This document shows positions 53,221 to 63,169 of a stretch of 64,000 nucleotides of DNA, in pieces. Position 1 is the first letter of the stretch. Each line of letters begins with the position of its first letter. Both the position numbers and the translations under genes were made by a program. The DNA comes from Strigamia acuminata (taxonomy: Eukaryota > Arthropoda > Chilopoda > Geophilomorpha > Linotaeniidae). Under the pieces are notes generated by a model, which was not told the DNA's origin, made no database searches, and worked only from the letters and a program-made list of their open reading frames with translations. The stretch lies in contig OX442314.1 of assembly GCA_949358305.1 (NCBI GenBank), positions 64,613,369-64,677,368 on the forward strand. The letters run 5' to 3'.

Positions 53221-55269
53221 ATGGCCCGTAGACCTGTAAGAGTTCGTGGAACACGAGGAAATCGTGGAGCACGACGACGTGGTGGTATGTGTGAAACACC
53301 AAGAGGAATTGTGGAGTCTGATTTAGAAAGCCAGGGGGAAGAAAATGTTCCTAGAGACGTTTCCAACCCAGGTAGTTCTCGAACAGATCCACTATCAGTC
53401 CCGCATGATTTAGAAGTTTACTGTCGCCATTACCAATTGGAAGTGACGCAGTTTTCCTCTTTGTGTGAAGCTCAACAATACACGGCGAATAATCATCACG
53501 AGAGAAATCGTGTAATTACTCCCGATGTAGTTGTAACCAACGAACAAAGTGTTTCTGTAGATCGAACTGGCCCTCGTTCACCGGCCACATATCGCTACCA
53601 GCAATTACCTGGATGGCGAATGAATGTTGCTCGTGACGACAATGGGCAGTTAAATTCTTCACTATCTGTTCAACCTTCGATTCAGTTACCAACTAGTTCT
53701 TGGCGATCGAATTCGGCCGAAAGAATGGGAAATTCCGGACAAGGAAATATTTCTGCGCCAATTTCCCGAAATTTACCAAGTGCGACGGCTGTAAATAATA
53801 TTTTACCCGCTCCCATTGGGAATTTGAATGATTCTTTCAGAGTTCCACAGCCTCGAACTAATCTGTCGGTCCAACCAAGGGGGAGAAATGAAAATTATCA
53901 AAATTTTCAATCTCACACCCAGTCTGATGGAGATTTTAGGAATTATAGAAATTCCCGCTCTCAAGGTGGACGAGCTCCGCCGAGAAATCAACGATTTCCC
54001 GGAGCTCCTGGTGATCCTCGTGACTCCGATCCTAACTCGAGTAGTGACGAATCTCACGCTGGTAGAGGGGGAAATTATAACAATAATTTCCACCGACGAA
54101 ATAATTCGCGTTCTCCACCGCCACCTGATAGACATCAAAATTTTCAAGGAGAGCCAAATCCGCCACCCAGAGACCAAGAAAGTCGGTCTACACCCAATTC
54201 GAACTCTGCTTCTAATTTGTCGGACGAAAATGTAAAACAAATTATTCAGGGTTTAGTTGGTCAAATCCGAAGCCCGAGTAATCCCAGTCAGAATTTTGGA
54301 AAAGGAATCGAGATTCCTATTTTTGACGGGAAACAGACAGAGGTTGCGCGATTCCTTGAAATCGTCAAAGCTGTCGCACTCGGGAAAGGCATCCCTTTAG
54401 ACGACATGGTACACACTGCTGTACCTGGACGACTATTAGGCCATGCACAACGTTGGTTCCATAAGCAACGTCATACTTTTAACAGTTGGCGAACTTTCGA
54501 AGCCTCTTTTCTCGATTGTTTCGACCTCGTTCCACTTACAAGAGAAAGGCGACTTCTTAATGTAAAACAACGAGCCGACGAGTCACTTTATAGTTTTCTT
54601 CTGCGTTATACGCAAGAACAAGGTGAAGTGCCGCCAGGTGATAAAACTGGACGTGCGCAATTATTCGACAATTTAACTCAAGAAAGTTTCACGGCGTTAT
54701 GTACACAAGGAATGTATGGTAACTTTACAGTAGATGACATTCTACAATATGTAGGAGCAAATCGCTCTAAGTTTGAAAGTTCTCAACTTGCAGCAAAATT
54801 GGAGTACGATAATCGAGAGAATCATCCTACTCCCAAACTTCACGAAAAATCTAAGATTTTTCCATCTAAAACTTCACTACGTTTAACGCAAACTCAAGAT
54901 GAAGTTGAAAATGAAGACGAGTCGGAAAATGACGACTCAACTGACGATGGTTCAATGGAGCGATTATTTGCCGCCCAGTATGAAAAGACTACTGGAAAAT
55001 GCTTTTTCTGTCACGAGCCTGGACATTTTAAAAGAGAATGTCCCGCTCTTGCCAAAAAATTAGCAGGGAAATCAGACTCGTTAAATGCAAATAAAAGATT
55101 TAACCACTCTGCTCCCAACCCCGAGTTTAAACGACCCAAACAAAATTGGGTTACGTCAGAAACTTTAGACTCCAAATTTACTGACTTCCAGAAAAACATG
55201 GTTGACCTGTTAATTAAGCATTTACCAGCAGCCACTGAGTCAGTCACTCCCGACGAGACAAAAAACTGA
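53221..55269 (+). CDS. Gypsy B Gag
   Basis: 682 codons from ATG 53221 (context TATTATGGC). The N-terminus is basic and Arg-rich, followed by a long disordered Asn/Ser/Arg/Pro region. A retrotrans_gag capsid domain lies about 370-500 (RWFHKQRHTFNSWRTFEASF). An acidic stretch precedes one CCHC knuckle (CFFCHEPGHFKREC, about 596-609). Stop TGA 55267-55269 directly follows the slippery heptamer. It forms the particle and packages element RNA. Confidence 0.93.
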   Translation: MARRPVRVRGTRGNRGARRRGGMCETPRGIVESDLESQGEENVPRDVSNPGSSRTDPLSVPHDLEVYCRHYQLEVTQFSSLCEAQQYTANNHHERNRVITPDVVVTNEQSVSVDRTGPRSPATYRYQQLPGWRMNVARDDNGQLNSSLSVQPSIQLPTSSWRSNSAERMGNSGQGNISAPISRNLPSATAVNNILPAPIGNLNDSFRVPQPRTNLSVQPRGRNENYQNFQSHTQSDGDFRNYRNSRSQGGRAPPRNQRFPGAPGDPRDSDPNSSSDESHAGRGGNYNNNFHRRNNSRSPPPPDRHQNFQGEPNPPPRDQESRSTPNSNSASNLSDENVKQIIQGLVGQIRSPSNPSQNFGKGIEIPIFDGKQTEVARFLEIVKAVALGKGIPLDDMVHTAVPGRLLGHAQRWFHKQRHTFNSWRTFEASFLDCFDLVPLTRERRLLNVKQRADESLYSFLLRYTQEQGEVPPGDKTGRAQLFDNLTQESFTALCTQGMYGNFTVDDILQYVGANRSKFESSQLAAKLEYDNRENHPTPKLHEKSKIFPSKTSLRLTQTQDEVENEDESENDDSTDDGSMERLFAAQYEKTTGKCFFCHEPGHFKRECPALAKKLAGKSDSLNANKRFNHSAPNPEFKRPKQNWVTSETLDSKFTDFQKNMVDLLIKHLPAATESVTPDETKN

Positions 55270-55300
55270 TTCAGGGGGTTGTTCAAGTTGCCCAACCCCC
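55260..55300 (+). promoter_or_regulatory. -1 ribosomal frameshift signal, gypsy B gag/pol
   Basis: Slippery A AAA AAC at 55260-55266 is in phase with gag and directly followed by the gag TGA. After a 7-nt spacer comes a perfect 8-bp stem, GGGGGTTG (55274-55281) with CAACCCCC (55293-55300), loop 11 nt. Slipping back one base enters the pol frame, which is open from there through the whole of pol. Heptamer, spacer and GC-rich stem match the canonical design. Confidence 0.88.
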
Positions 55301-58300
55301 GCTTAAAGAGTTGTTTCCTCTCTCGGAATTGTCAAATGATTTATTTTTACGAAAAGATGAATTTAAATTAAGACATAAGCCTAGTCATCTCACAGTATCT
55401 TATGTCGATGATTCGAAGAATAAACCACCATCGTTGGTCATTTCTTACGAAGCAGTACCTGTCTGTCGAAAGACTAGCAGCTCTACTGGCGGTGTCGATG
55501 AAAATTTAAAAGTCATGACAGACCAACTAGAAAATTTGAGTATTTTCAGTGGAAGTTGGAATGCACCAAAGAAACCGCTTGTACCCAAGGTTTTCAAGTT
55601 AAGAAAACTTCTTAAACTTGAAAAATGGAACAAGAAAGAACGAAAAGTATTGCTTGGCAAACTTTGCAATAGCAAATTAATTAATGGTGGCAAAGATGAT
55701 CCGCGTATGAATGTCCAAATTGGAGGTTTGGATTACAACGCACTAATGGACTCTGGAGCCACCCAATGTTTTATTGGAGTACAACTCCTCTCAAACACAG
55801 AAATTCCGGTGGAATTCATACAAGAATGTCCCCGCGGAATGCGTGTCTGCGCAGTCGGAATAGATCACCGACCTATCGGTCAAGTTTGTCTTTGTGTCAA
55901 ATGGGCCGATAAAAAGAGAGTTACACCTATGACCTTCATAATTCTACACAAGAATGTATGTGGATTGATTTTAGGCCACAACTTTATGCGCAGAACCGGA
56001 GTCAACCTAAATCCAAAACGAGCAGTGTTCACCTGTGATGACATGCCCGGATGGACAGCCCCGTACGAGACCACTGAACTTAACTGTTGCTTAGCAAGCA
56101 TTAAGACTTTGGGTCTCCAAGGTGAAGGAACTCCCACTTCACCGGACTGGGCAGAAAAACTCGTCGAAGGCTGCAACAGCTCGGAGGAAGAAAAACAGTT
56201 ACTCGTAAACGTTCTTTTGCAATTAAAAAACGTATTTCGAGATCAATTGGGCTGCACGAAGGTTGCCAAGCACAGCATCAAGTTTAAACCTGGTGCTACT
56301 TGGAAACACCAGCCGTATAGAATGTACAATCCGGCCAAGAAGGCGATTATGACGGAATTGGTCGAGGAGTTAGAGACCGATGGGTTAATCGAACCTGCCA
56401 CTGGCCCTTATATAAGTCACCCCGTCATAGTGGCTAAACCCGGCGGGAAGTATCGATTATGTATCGACTACCGCTGGTTGAATGCGATCACAGAAGTTGA
56501 TGCAATTCAAATGCCAAGTATTGACCTATTAATTCACCATACTAGTCAGGCCAAGTACTTTACATCCATTGATTTAACTAAAGGTTATCATCAAATGGAA
56601 ATGGAGGAGGAGGATAAGAGCAAAACTGCTTTTTACACCCCAAAAGGCAAATTTCAATTCAAGAGATTGCCATTTGGTCTTTGTAATGCACCTAGTTCTT
56701 TTCAACACCTCATGACTACCGTATTGGGTGACTCTCTATATAAACATGCTCTGGTTTATTTAGACGATATAATTATTTTTTCCGACACATGGGAAAATCA
56801 TTTATTACATATTAAAGACGTACTTGAGAAGTTGGATGCCGCGAATCTAACTATCAATAAAGACAAGTCAAAATTTGGTCGAACATCATTACGATTTTTA
56901 GGCCATTTAATTTCGGAGGGATCTCTTCTTCCAGACCCTGACAAAGTCTCGGCTGTAAGGAATTTTCCCAAACCGACTTGTTCTAAAGACATTCAAAGAT
57001 TTGTAGGACTTGCGAATTTTTTCCGAAAATTCATTCCTAACATCGCAAATATTGCTCGTCCATTGACCAATATTATGCATGATCAAGCAAAGTTTGTGTG
57101 GGATGATCCACAAACAACTGCATTCGAAACTATCAAAGATATTTTGTGTGACAAGGACCAAGCCCTTCTCCACATGCCAGATATGAATAAGCCTTTTGTT
57201 ATTTTGACAGATGCTTCTCATTCAGGCTTAGGTGCAGTACTCTGTCAAGACGTAGAATTATTCTGTGAAAAGAAACAGAAATTAATAATGGTCCCGAAAG
57301 CAGTCGCGTACGCCAGTCGAGTGTTACACGGGGCCGAAGTAAGGTATTCTACGCCGGAATTGGAGTGTTTGGCTGTTGTATGGGCAATCGAAAGATTTCG
57401 CCCATATATGGAATACACGACTTTCACTCTCGAGTCCGATGCTAAAGCCCTTAGCTGGTTGATGAGTACGCCGGAACCATCCGGAAGGTTTGGTCGTTGG
57501 GCCGTCAAAATACAATGTGGCGCGTTTAAAATTATTTTTAGACGCGGCGCAATGAACCAAGTAGCGGACGCGTTATCACGCGCTCCACTATCTGCACTAG
57601 ACACTCCGGATTATGATTATATCGAACCAGAGGAGATCACCCATTTCTATCCAACTTGGAATGGAAACAGGTGTGCATCTTTACAAGTGACGGAAACTGA
57701 GCGCAAACATTTTCTTACAAATATTGGCCTTAGTTTAGATTTTTTCTCAGAATCATATAATCCAATTAGATTTCATGATTCTGGAGAAAAGGGGGAGGAA
57801 GAAGGATGTACGAGAGAAAATTGCAGACATATAGATGTCCACAATTGTAATCACGAAAATGTACACACTGCGCTAACAGATATCCTAAAAGTAGTTCCGC
57901 CGACGCGAGACGAAATTATCGAAGCGCAGCTTAAAGATCCAGCATGTAGTAAAATCCTTGTTTACCTAAAAGGAGACGAAAAATTAAAAAATCGTATCAC
58001 GGATAAACATTGGTTAAACGCGATTCGTGGCTACACTCTCGACGAACCGGAAGAAAATAAAGGTGTTATGCTAATTTATTTTGCTCCGACCGATGAGGAA
58101 GAGTTAAACGACTCTGGCAACGGGTTTAAGGCGGTAATTCCACGCTCGCTTGTGAGACGTGCATTATTCGCCTGCCATGGCCATCCACTTACAGGACACG
58201 CTGGCATGAGCAAAACCCTAGATAGAGCAAAACAGATGTATTTCTGGCCTAGAATGAGCAAAGACACTCGAAACTACGTTCGCAGTTGCACTCATTGCCA

Positions 58301-59546
58301 ACAATACAAACCTAGTCAACACCAAAAGCATCGGGCAAGCTATACACCCCACAACATGACCAACCCGTGGGAGACAGTAAGCATTGACCTGATGGGACCA
58401 AAACCAGCCGGTCGTTCACAATTAAAATGGATTTTAGTAATCATTGATAATTGTACAAAATGGATTGAAGTCTTCCCACTAGCGACTGCATCAAGTGAAT
58501 GCATCGTTAATAAAATGAGCGAAGTTTTCCACCGTTGGGGATATCCAAAAAAGATAATCTCCGACAACGGCAAACAATTCGTGTCGACAATATTTAATGA
58601 TTTCTGTCGAAAGAATCACGTAGATATTGCTCACATTAGCCCATATCATGCTGCCGCTAATATTACAGAGCGGGCTAACAGGACTTTAAAAATGATGTTA
58701 GCTTTATACTCGGACATTCACTCCCACTGGCCAAAATATTTAAATTCTTTTGCCTTTGCGATGCGCACCGCTAAGTCCGAGGCAACAAATTGTTCTCCGA
58801 TGATTCTTAATACGGGAAGAATCGTTCCTTTGCCATTTGATCCGCGTATTACTAAACACGCCATCAAATTCGACAAAGAGAATCCCGAAGCTTATGTCTA
58901 TAGTATTTTAGACGTAATTAGACGTGCACACAGCGAAATGCATCGGAAAATTCAATCGAATTACGAAAAGCATGATCGACTACATAAAGACAAATATTAT
59001 ATTTGTCAATTTGCCAAAGGAGATCTCGTGTGGAAAGCCACACATATTTTATCAAATAAAGATAAAGGGATTTCGGCAGGATTCGCTGAGAAACGTGATG
59101 GACCTTGGGAAATTACGGCTGTTCTCGGCGGAGGTTCCTACACACTACGTAAGCTTTCCGATAACACGAAAGCAAAAGCGATCAACATACAGGATTTAAT
59201 GCCTTATATCCCAAGTTACCCGATTGAGGAATGGACATTAGATCAGAAAGTCGGTACCAACGAGTCACACCCGACTCCAGATTGGATGGCAGGTCAGGTT
59301 ATTAATTCTTCAGAATTAATAAATGAACCTGTGTCCATGGAAACAGAGGATTTAGTTGAAGAGAAAGAGGAGGAAACTTCTCAGATTTCTTCTAAAGAGG
59401 ACGAAACTCCTCAAAATCCGTCTAAAAAGAGGAAAAGATTTCCATCTCCCGTTCGACAGTCTAAACGTAGACCCAAGCCGAACACAAAATACGTGACCGA
59501 TTTTGTACAACTCGTAAATTGTCTAAAACAAGTCAAGTTGGGTTAG
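55266..59546 (+). CDS. Gypsy B Pol (protease, RT, RNase H, integrase)
   Basis: Entered by -1 frameshifting; no suitable ATG is needed. Protease has Asp-Ser-Gly with Asp at 55749. Reverse transcriptase YLDD has Asp codons at 56763-56768. RNase H is intact (TDAS, ELECLAVVWA, ESDA, VADALSRAP). The H2C2 zinc-binding segment (HAGMSKTLDRAKQMYFWPRM, then CTHC) precedes integrase with Asp 58386, Asp 58563 and Glu 58668 (D-59-D-35-E). The C-terminal tail is acidic, then strongly basic (KKRKRF, SKRRPKP), resembling a nuclear localisation signal. No stop or frameshift was seen across 1427 codons. Confidence 0.95.
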   Translation: MIQGVVQVAQPPLKELFPLSELSNDLFLRKDEFKLRHKPSHLTVSYVDDSKNKPPSLVISYEAVPVCRKTSSSTGGVDENLKVMTDQLENLSIFSGSWNAPKKPLVPKVFKLRKLLKLEKWNKKERKVLLGKLCNSKLINGGKDDPRMNVQIGGLDYNALMDSGATQCFIGVQLLSNTEIPVEFIQECPRGMRVCAVGIDHRPIGQVCLCVKWADKKRVTPMTFIILHKNVCGLILGHNFMRRTGVNLNPKRAVFTCDDMPGWTAPYETTELNCCLASIKTLGLQGEGTPTSPDWAEKLVEGCNSSEEEKQLLVNVLLQLKNVFRDQLGCTKVAKHSIKFKPGATWKHQPYRMYNPAKKAIMTELVEELETDGLIEPATGPYISHPVIVAKPGGKYRLCIDYRWLNAITEVDAIQMPSIDLLIHHTSQAKYFTSIDLTKGYHQMEMEEEDKSKTAFYTPKGKFQFKRLPFGLCNAPSSFQHLMTTVLGDSLYKHALVYLDDIIIFSDTWENHLLHIKDVLEKLDAANLTINKDKSKFGRTSLRFLGHLISEGSLLPDPDKVSAVRNFPKPTCSKDIQRFVGLANFFRKFIPNIANIARPLTNIMHDQAKFVWDDPQTTAFETIKDILCDKDQALLHMPDMNKPFVILTDASHSGLGAVLCQDVELFCEKKQKLIMVPKAVAYASRVLHGAEVRYSTPELECLAVVWAIERFRPYMEYTTFTLESDAKALSWLMSTPEPSGRFGRWAVKIQCGAFKIIFRRGAMNQVADALSRAPLSALDTPDYDYIEPEEITHFYPTWNGNRCASLQVTETERKHFLTNIGLSLDFFSESYNPIRFHDSGEKGEEEGCTRENCRHIDVHNCNHENVHTALTDILKVVPPTRDEIIEAQLKDPACSKILVYLKGDEKLKNRITDKHWLNAIRGYTLDEPEENKGVMLIYFAPTDEEELNDSGNGFKAVIPRSLVRRALFACHGHPLTGHAGMSKTLDRAKQMYFWPRMSKDTRNYVRSCTHCQQYKPSQHQKHRASYTPHNMTNPWETVSIDLMGPKPAGRSQLKWILVIIDNCTKWIEVFPLATASSECIVNKMSEVFHRWGYPKKIISDNGKQFVSTIFNDFCRKNHVDIAHISPYHAAANITERANRTLKMMLALYSDIHSHWPKYLNSFAFAMRTAKSEATNCSPMILNTGRIVPLPFDPRITKHAIKFDKENPEAYVYSILDVIRRAHSEMHRKIQSNYEKHDRLHKDKYYICQFAKGDLVWKATHILSNKDKGISAGFAEKRDGPWEITAVLGGGSYTLRKLSDNTKAKAINIQDLMPYIPSYPIEEWTLDQKVGTNESHPTPDWMAGQVINSSELINEPVSMETEDLVEEKEEETSQISSKEDETPQNPSKKRKRFPSPVRQSKRRPKPNTKYVTDFVQLVNCLKQVKLG

Positions 59547-60852
59547 GACACAATATATTGAAAATATTTTATTTTAAATAAATATTTCCAATCATATTCA
59601 CGAAGAATTGTTAAATTTTATTAATTAAAAAACATTTTTTTTTGATGTGGATAAAATTTAACAAATGTTTGAGTTATTTTTTACACAAGCTGATTGTATT
59701 CAAATTAATCTACGTGTAAACATTTACTTGAAACTGTGTTTCCCCCTTTGGGTTAATAGAAACTTCGAGATGAGTAATTACAAACCAATCAAATTACTCC
59801 TCGAAACTCCCCTTAACCCCTGGTTTGAGATTATCACTCACTTGTTCGCCAAGTTTTGTACTGGACTGAAATCAAGGATTATTCTCGACTCTTCGACGCT
59901 TTAACGGATTTTCGCTGAAATTTAGTGAGTTAAAATCTAGATGGTTTTGAACACTTATCGTTTATTTTACTGATTTTTTCATTTGACGAATATCAGTCCA
60001 AATTCAGAAATTATCGACACGACGCTGATTATCGAAACCATCTCGTGGACAAATCGCGAGTAAGCCTTTCACGAACTCACTAAGTGAATTCCCGGTAAAT
60101 ATTTAAGCAATATTTTGTCAAAATTTATAATATTTTGACATTAATTGACAACATTTATTTTGGTTAAGCGTTCGTTACGGCGGACTTAGAATTCGCACGC
60201 GCCGCACAACGTTTTTATCGGCCAACATCGCCGGAACCGAGCAGCCCTCACAAATACGTGAAGCTAGACATTAAACTAGCCAAGTATACCCTTCTAGGAC
60301 TACACCTAATTAGTAAGTGTTTATTTTATGAAAGATAAAATATCTCTTAAGTTCCTCGGAAATTGGTGAGCATACATGTGTTAACAAGTCACGTGTATAA
60401 TACTAACAAACGCCACCAGATGTCGGGGATAGATTTTTACTCGGACGAATTATAGAAGTTATTCGTACAGTTAAAATCATGAAAAGTGACTATTGTCAGG
60501 TATTAAAATACTTGCAAAAATATTTTTTAATATTTTGACAGGTTTTTTAGTTATTATGTCGTTTAGATGCAAAAATTAGGTTTATTTTATTTAATAAACA
60601 CTAATTTGAATATTTGGTCACCGATATTGTTTTAAAAGATAAGATGAAATTATCTACCGAGTCAAGAATAATTATTAATTTTAATAATTATTCGACAAAT
60701 GAAGGAAACACGCTAACAAAAGGAACTTAAGAATTTATTGTGACTTTGATCTAGTTGTTGGTCGATAATTAATTTAATTTGAAATTAAATTAATTACCGA
60801 CGGTTTGATTCATGTTCTCAAATAAAAATTTATATTTTTTTCTGAAGACACA
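59547..60852 (+). other. Gypsy B pol-ORF3 spacer
   Basis: 1.3 kb, AT-rich, no convincing gene. It ends with a pyrimidine run and AG (TTTTTTTCTGAAG, to 60847) just before the ORF3 ATG, which could be a splice acceptor for a subgenomic ORF3 mRNA. A 79-codon frame (59665-59904) has no recognised domain. Confidence 0.5.
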
Positions 60853-62508
60853 ATGAGTCGCCGAGGTCGTGCTAGCAAGCGACAGTACGTACATTGGGAT
60901 CCAGAAGAGTCGGAAGAGACGGATTATCGCTTTGTTAACCCCTCCTCTGACCCCGAGCTCGTCGCCAACTGGGCCCGTGATAACCCGGATCTCGTACCGC
61001 CACGAATTAGGACCGCCATGGGTGTTAGCCCGACCGACTCGCGTCCTTCCAGAGGCCGTCAAGCTAGTCAGCGTGTTGTAACCTATGATGCGCCGAATTG
61101 GGATTTTTCTGACGACTCGTCACAATACTCCCGTTCTGCCTCGAGGAGACGGCGCCAAGATGACTTCTCACAAGAAGAAGAATCGGTTGAAGAAGCTCCA
61201 CCTCAGACCACCAGCAGGCAGTTTGCCCGACCACGAAATCCTCGCGATACCGCTAGTCGAGGCAAAACCGGCAAGTCCAAAGGACCCACCAAGTCCACGT
61301 TGGCATCTTCATCCGAAGCGCTGACCCGCCCAACATCGCAAGCTCGTTCGATATCGGAGCTAAATTTGCCAAGTTACCGGAAGCAGCGAAGAGAACACGT
61401 ATTTCGAGATATGGAAGCTGCCGCCTTGGGGACTAACATCATGCCAAAGTCGAAACTGATGTTCTGCCCATTGTGCGCAGGATGCGGATGGTTGTCGTCC
61501 TTGTTATCCGGCATTCACGCCGTAGTCTGCGTGAACTGTCACGGTGGTAAACGCGTTGCCATATCCAGCATGTGGAATGAAGAAATTCTTCCATTTATCG
61601 TCAAGGGGCTAAGTACGCCGACAGCACGCAATTGGGCGATGTGTCGCGAATGTGGCCTCATCCACCAGGGTCCGGAGCAGGCTATTTATGTAGACCCGGC
61701 GCAAATGTCCAGCACCTCGACTCCACGAGGAGGATTTACGGAGCCACAACGCGAGCCGGAAACTCCCACCCCTGCGATTGATGGAACTCCGGTTGTCTCG
61801 GCGGAAAAACTCCCAACGAACGAACCAACGTCAGTTACTGCGTCTGATTCTCCGCCGGTTGCAGCCGATTCTGGTCCGCAAGCCGCCGCTTCTCCAGAGG
61901 GAACTTCGGCTAACAACATGATCGTAGCGACTATTCCGCTCCCCGAAGTAAACAACGCCGCTGAACCTGTTATTTTACTGGTCCACCCATATATGCCGAG
62001 ACCAGACATGTCACTCACGGAACAAACGAAGGCAGAAGTGGAACATTATTTCCCAATTTTATTGGAAGCAGCTAAGCGTATTAGTGTGTCGATTTCAAAC
62101 GACCGAATTCCAGATTTGAGCGTGCCACTGGCCGTGATCCAATGGATTTTTCATCCATCCCGGCCGGAATCTTTTCAAACTCGCTCTTTTATTTGGTGTA
62201 AGATTTTGCAACAGGTCTCAGCAGCAGCACACCCGTTGATTCGTGAGGGATGGCACTCTGGCTTACCCGACCATCACTTGGTTTTCTCCGAGCCAACCAG
62301 CGCTAACACCATTCCGTTAGGAGGGCCTGATCCCCTGGAAGTATTCACCGAGGAACAACACAGAATGCTCCTAAATCCACTGATCCATGACGTTGAGCCA
62401 GATGTAGTACCGGAATTGGTAGCTATTCAACTTAATTCTCCACCCGCAGCCGTCTCGGAAGTTGTCACATCCATGGAAGGATTTATTGAGGATGAAGAAT
62501 TGGACTAG
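60853..62508 (+). CDS. Gypsy B ORF3, zinc-ribbon-like accessory protein
   Basis: 551 codons, ATG in context CACAATGAG. Residues 1-180 are Arg/Ser/Gly-rich and probably disordered. Residues about 200-275 carry paired cysteines (CPLC, CAGCGW region, CVNC, CREC with a following His), resembling a zinc ribbon. A Thr/Pro/Ala-rich linker follows (about 285-365). The last ~180 residues look globular (FPILLEAAKRISVSI, IQWIFHPSRPESFQTRSFIWCKIL). No signal peptide or membrane segment is visible, so despite its env position it is not a recognisable envelope. No family recognised; a nucleic-acid-binding role is inference. Confidence 0.8.
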   Translation: MSRRGRASKRQYVHWDPEESEETDYRFVNPSSDPELVANWARDNPDLVPPRIRTAMGVSPTDSRPSRGRQASQRVVTYDAPNWDFSDDSSQYSRSASRRRRQDDFSQEEESVEEAPPQTTSRQFARPRNPRDTASRGKTGKSKGPTKSTLASSSEALTRPTSQARSISELNLPSYRKQRREHVFRDMEAAALGTNIMPKSKLMFCPLCAGCGWLSSLLSGIHAVVCVNCHGGKRVAISSMWNEEILPFIVKGLSTPTARNWAMCRECGLIHQGPEQAIYVDPAQMSSTSTPRGGFTEPQREPETPTPAIDGTPVVSAEKLPTNEPTSVTASDSPPVAADSGPQAAASPEGTSANNMIVATIPLPEVNNAAEPVILLVHPYMPRPDMSLTEQTKAEVEHYFPILLEAAKRISVSISNDRIPDLSVPLAVIQWIFHPSRPESFQTRSFIWCKILQQVSAAAHPLIREGWHSGLPDHHLVFSEPTSANTIPLGGPDPLEVFTEEQHRMLLNPLIHDVEPDVVPELVAIQLNSPPAAVSEVVTSMEGFIEDEELD

Positions 62509-63159
62509 AAAAGCGTCAACGATGTCGGGATCCGTTACTTTCCCGATATCTTCCCTTTTAAGGCAAGACCAGAAGTAACGAGTCCATTTCCTCCATCTCC
62601 ATTTCTTGACCCGAGATGAAACAAAGATTTAGTCAGGTTCAGGTGTATTTTATGCCATTTTTTTTTGTGAATAATTCAAAGATCTTTAATATTTAAATTA
62701 ACAATTCTGTTAAAGTTTGATTACGAGTCAATGTGAGTTTGTTTAAATGAATACTAATTTTAATACTTGAATTTTAACGTGTAAAGTGTTATTTTGCAAA
62801 TCATTACATTTCCAGTGAGAAATTAAGTTTTGTGAAAATAATTGTTGAATTTTATTAATCATTTGTTTGGTACAAGAGTTTGATGTTAATTTAAGTTATC
62901 GCCTTTTCTTGATACAGTTGTAAGTCCACCTGTAAAGAAAGATGGAAGTTATTATTGATAATTGAAAGTTTTATAACCCTAATAAATATTTTTTGAAGCA
63001 TTTGATTAAGAAATACTCTTTATTTATACTATTAAGATATAAAATAAAGGTTTTTACTTACCAAGGATTACAGCTCCAGTTCCATAGATGACAGTGTGGT
63101 CTTGATCCTCAAGATATTCGGAATAAATAGTATGTTAATACAGGTATTAACATATATTT
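62509..63159 (+). other. Gypsy B 3' untranslated region
   Basis: 650 bases of AT-rich sequence between ORF3 and the polypurine tract. No gene seen. Confidence 0.6.
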
Positions 63160-63169
63160 AAGGGGGACT
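63160..63169 (+). promoter_or_regulatory. Gypsy B polypurine tract
   Basis: AAGGGGGACT directly precedes the 3' LTR. Confidence 0.8.

Noticed and set aside
36206-62508. Third ORFs of gypsy A and B as envelope genes
   Set aside because: Neither shows a signal peptide, furin-like site or transmembrane segment; they are soluble-looking proteins.
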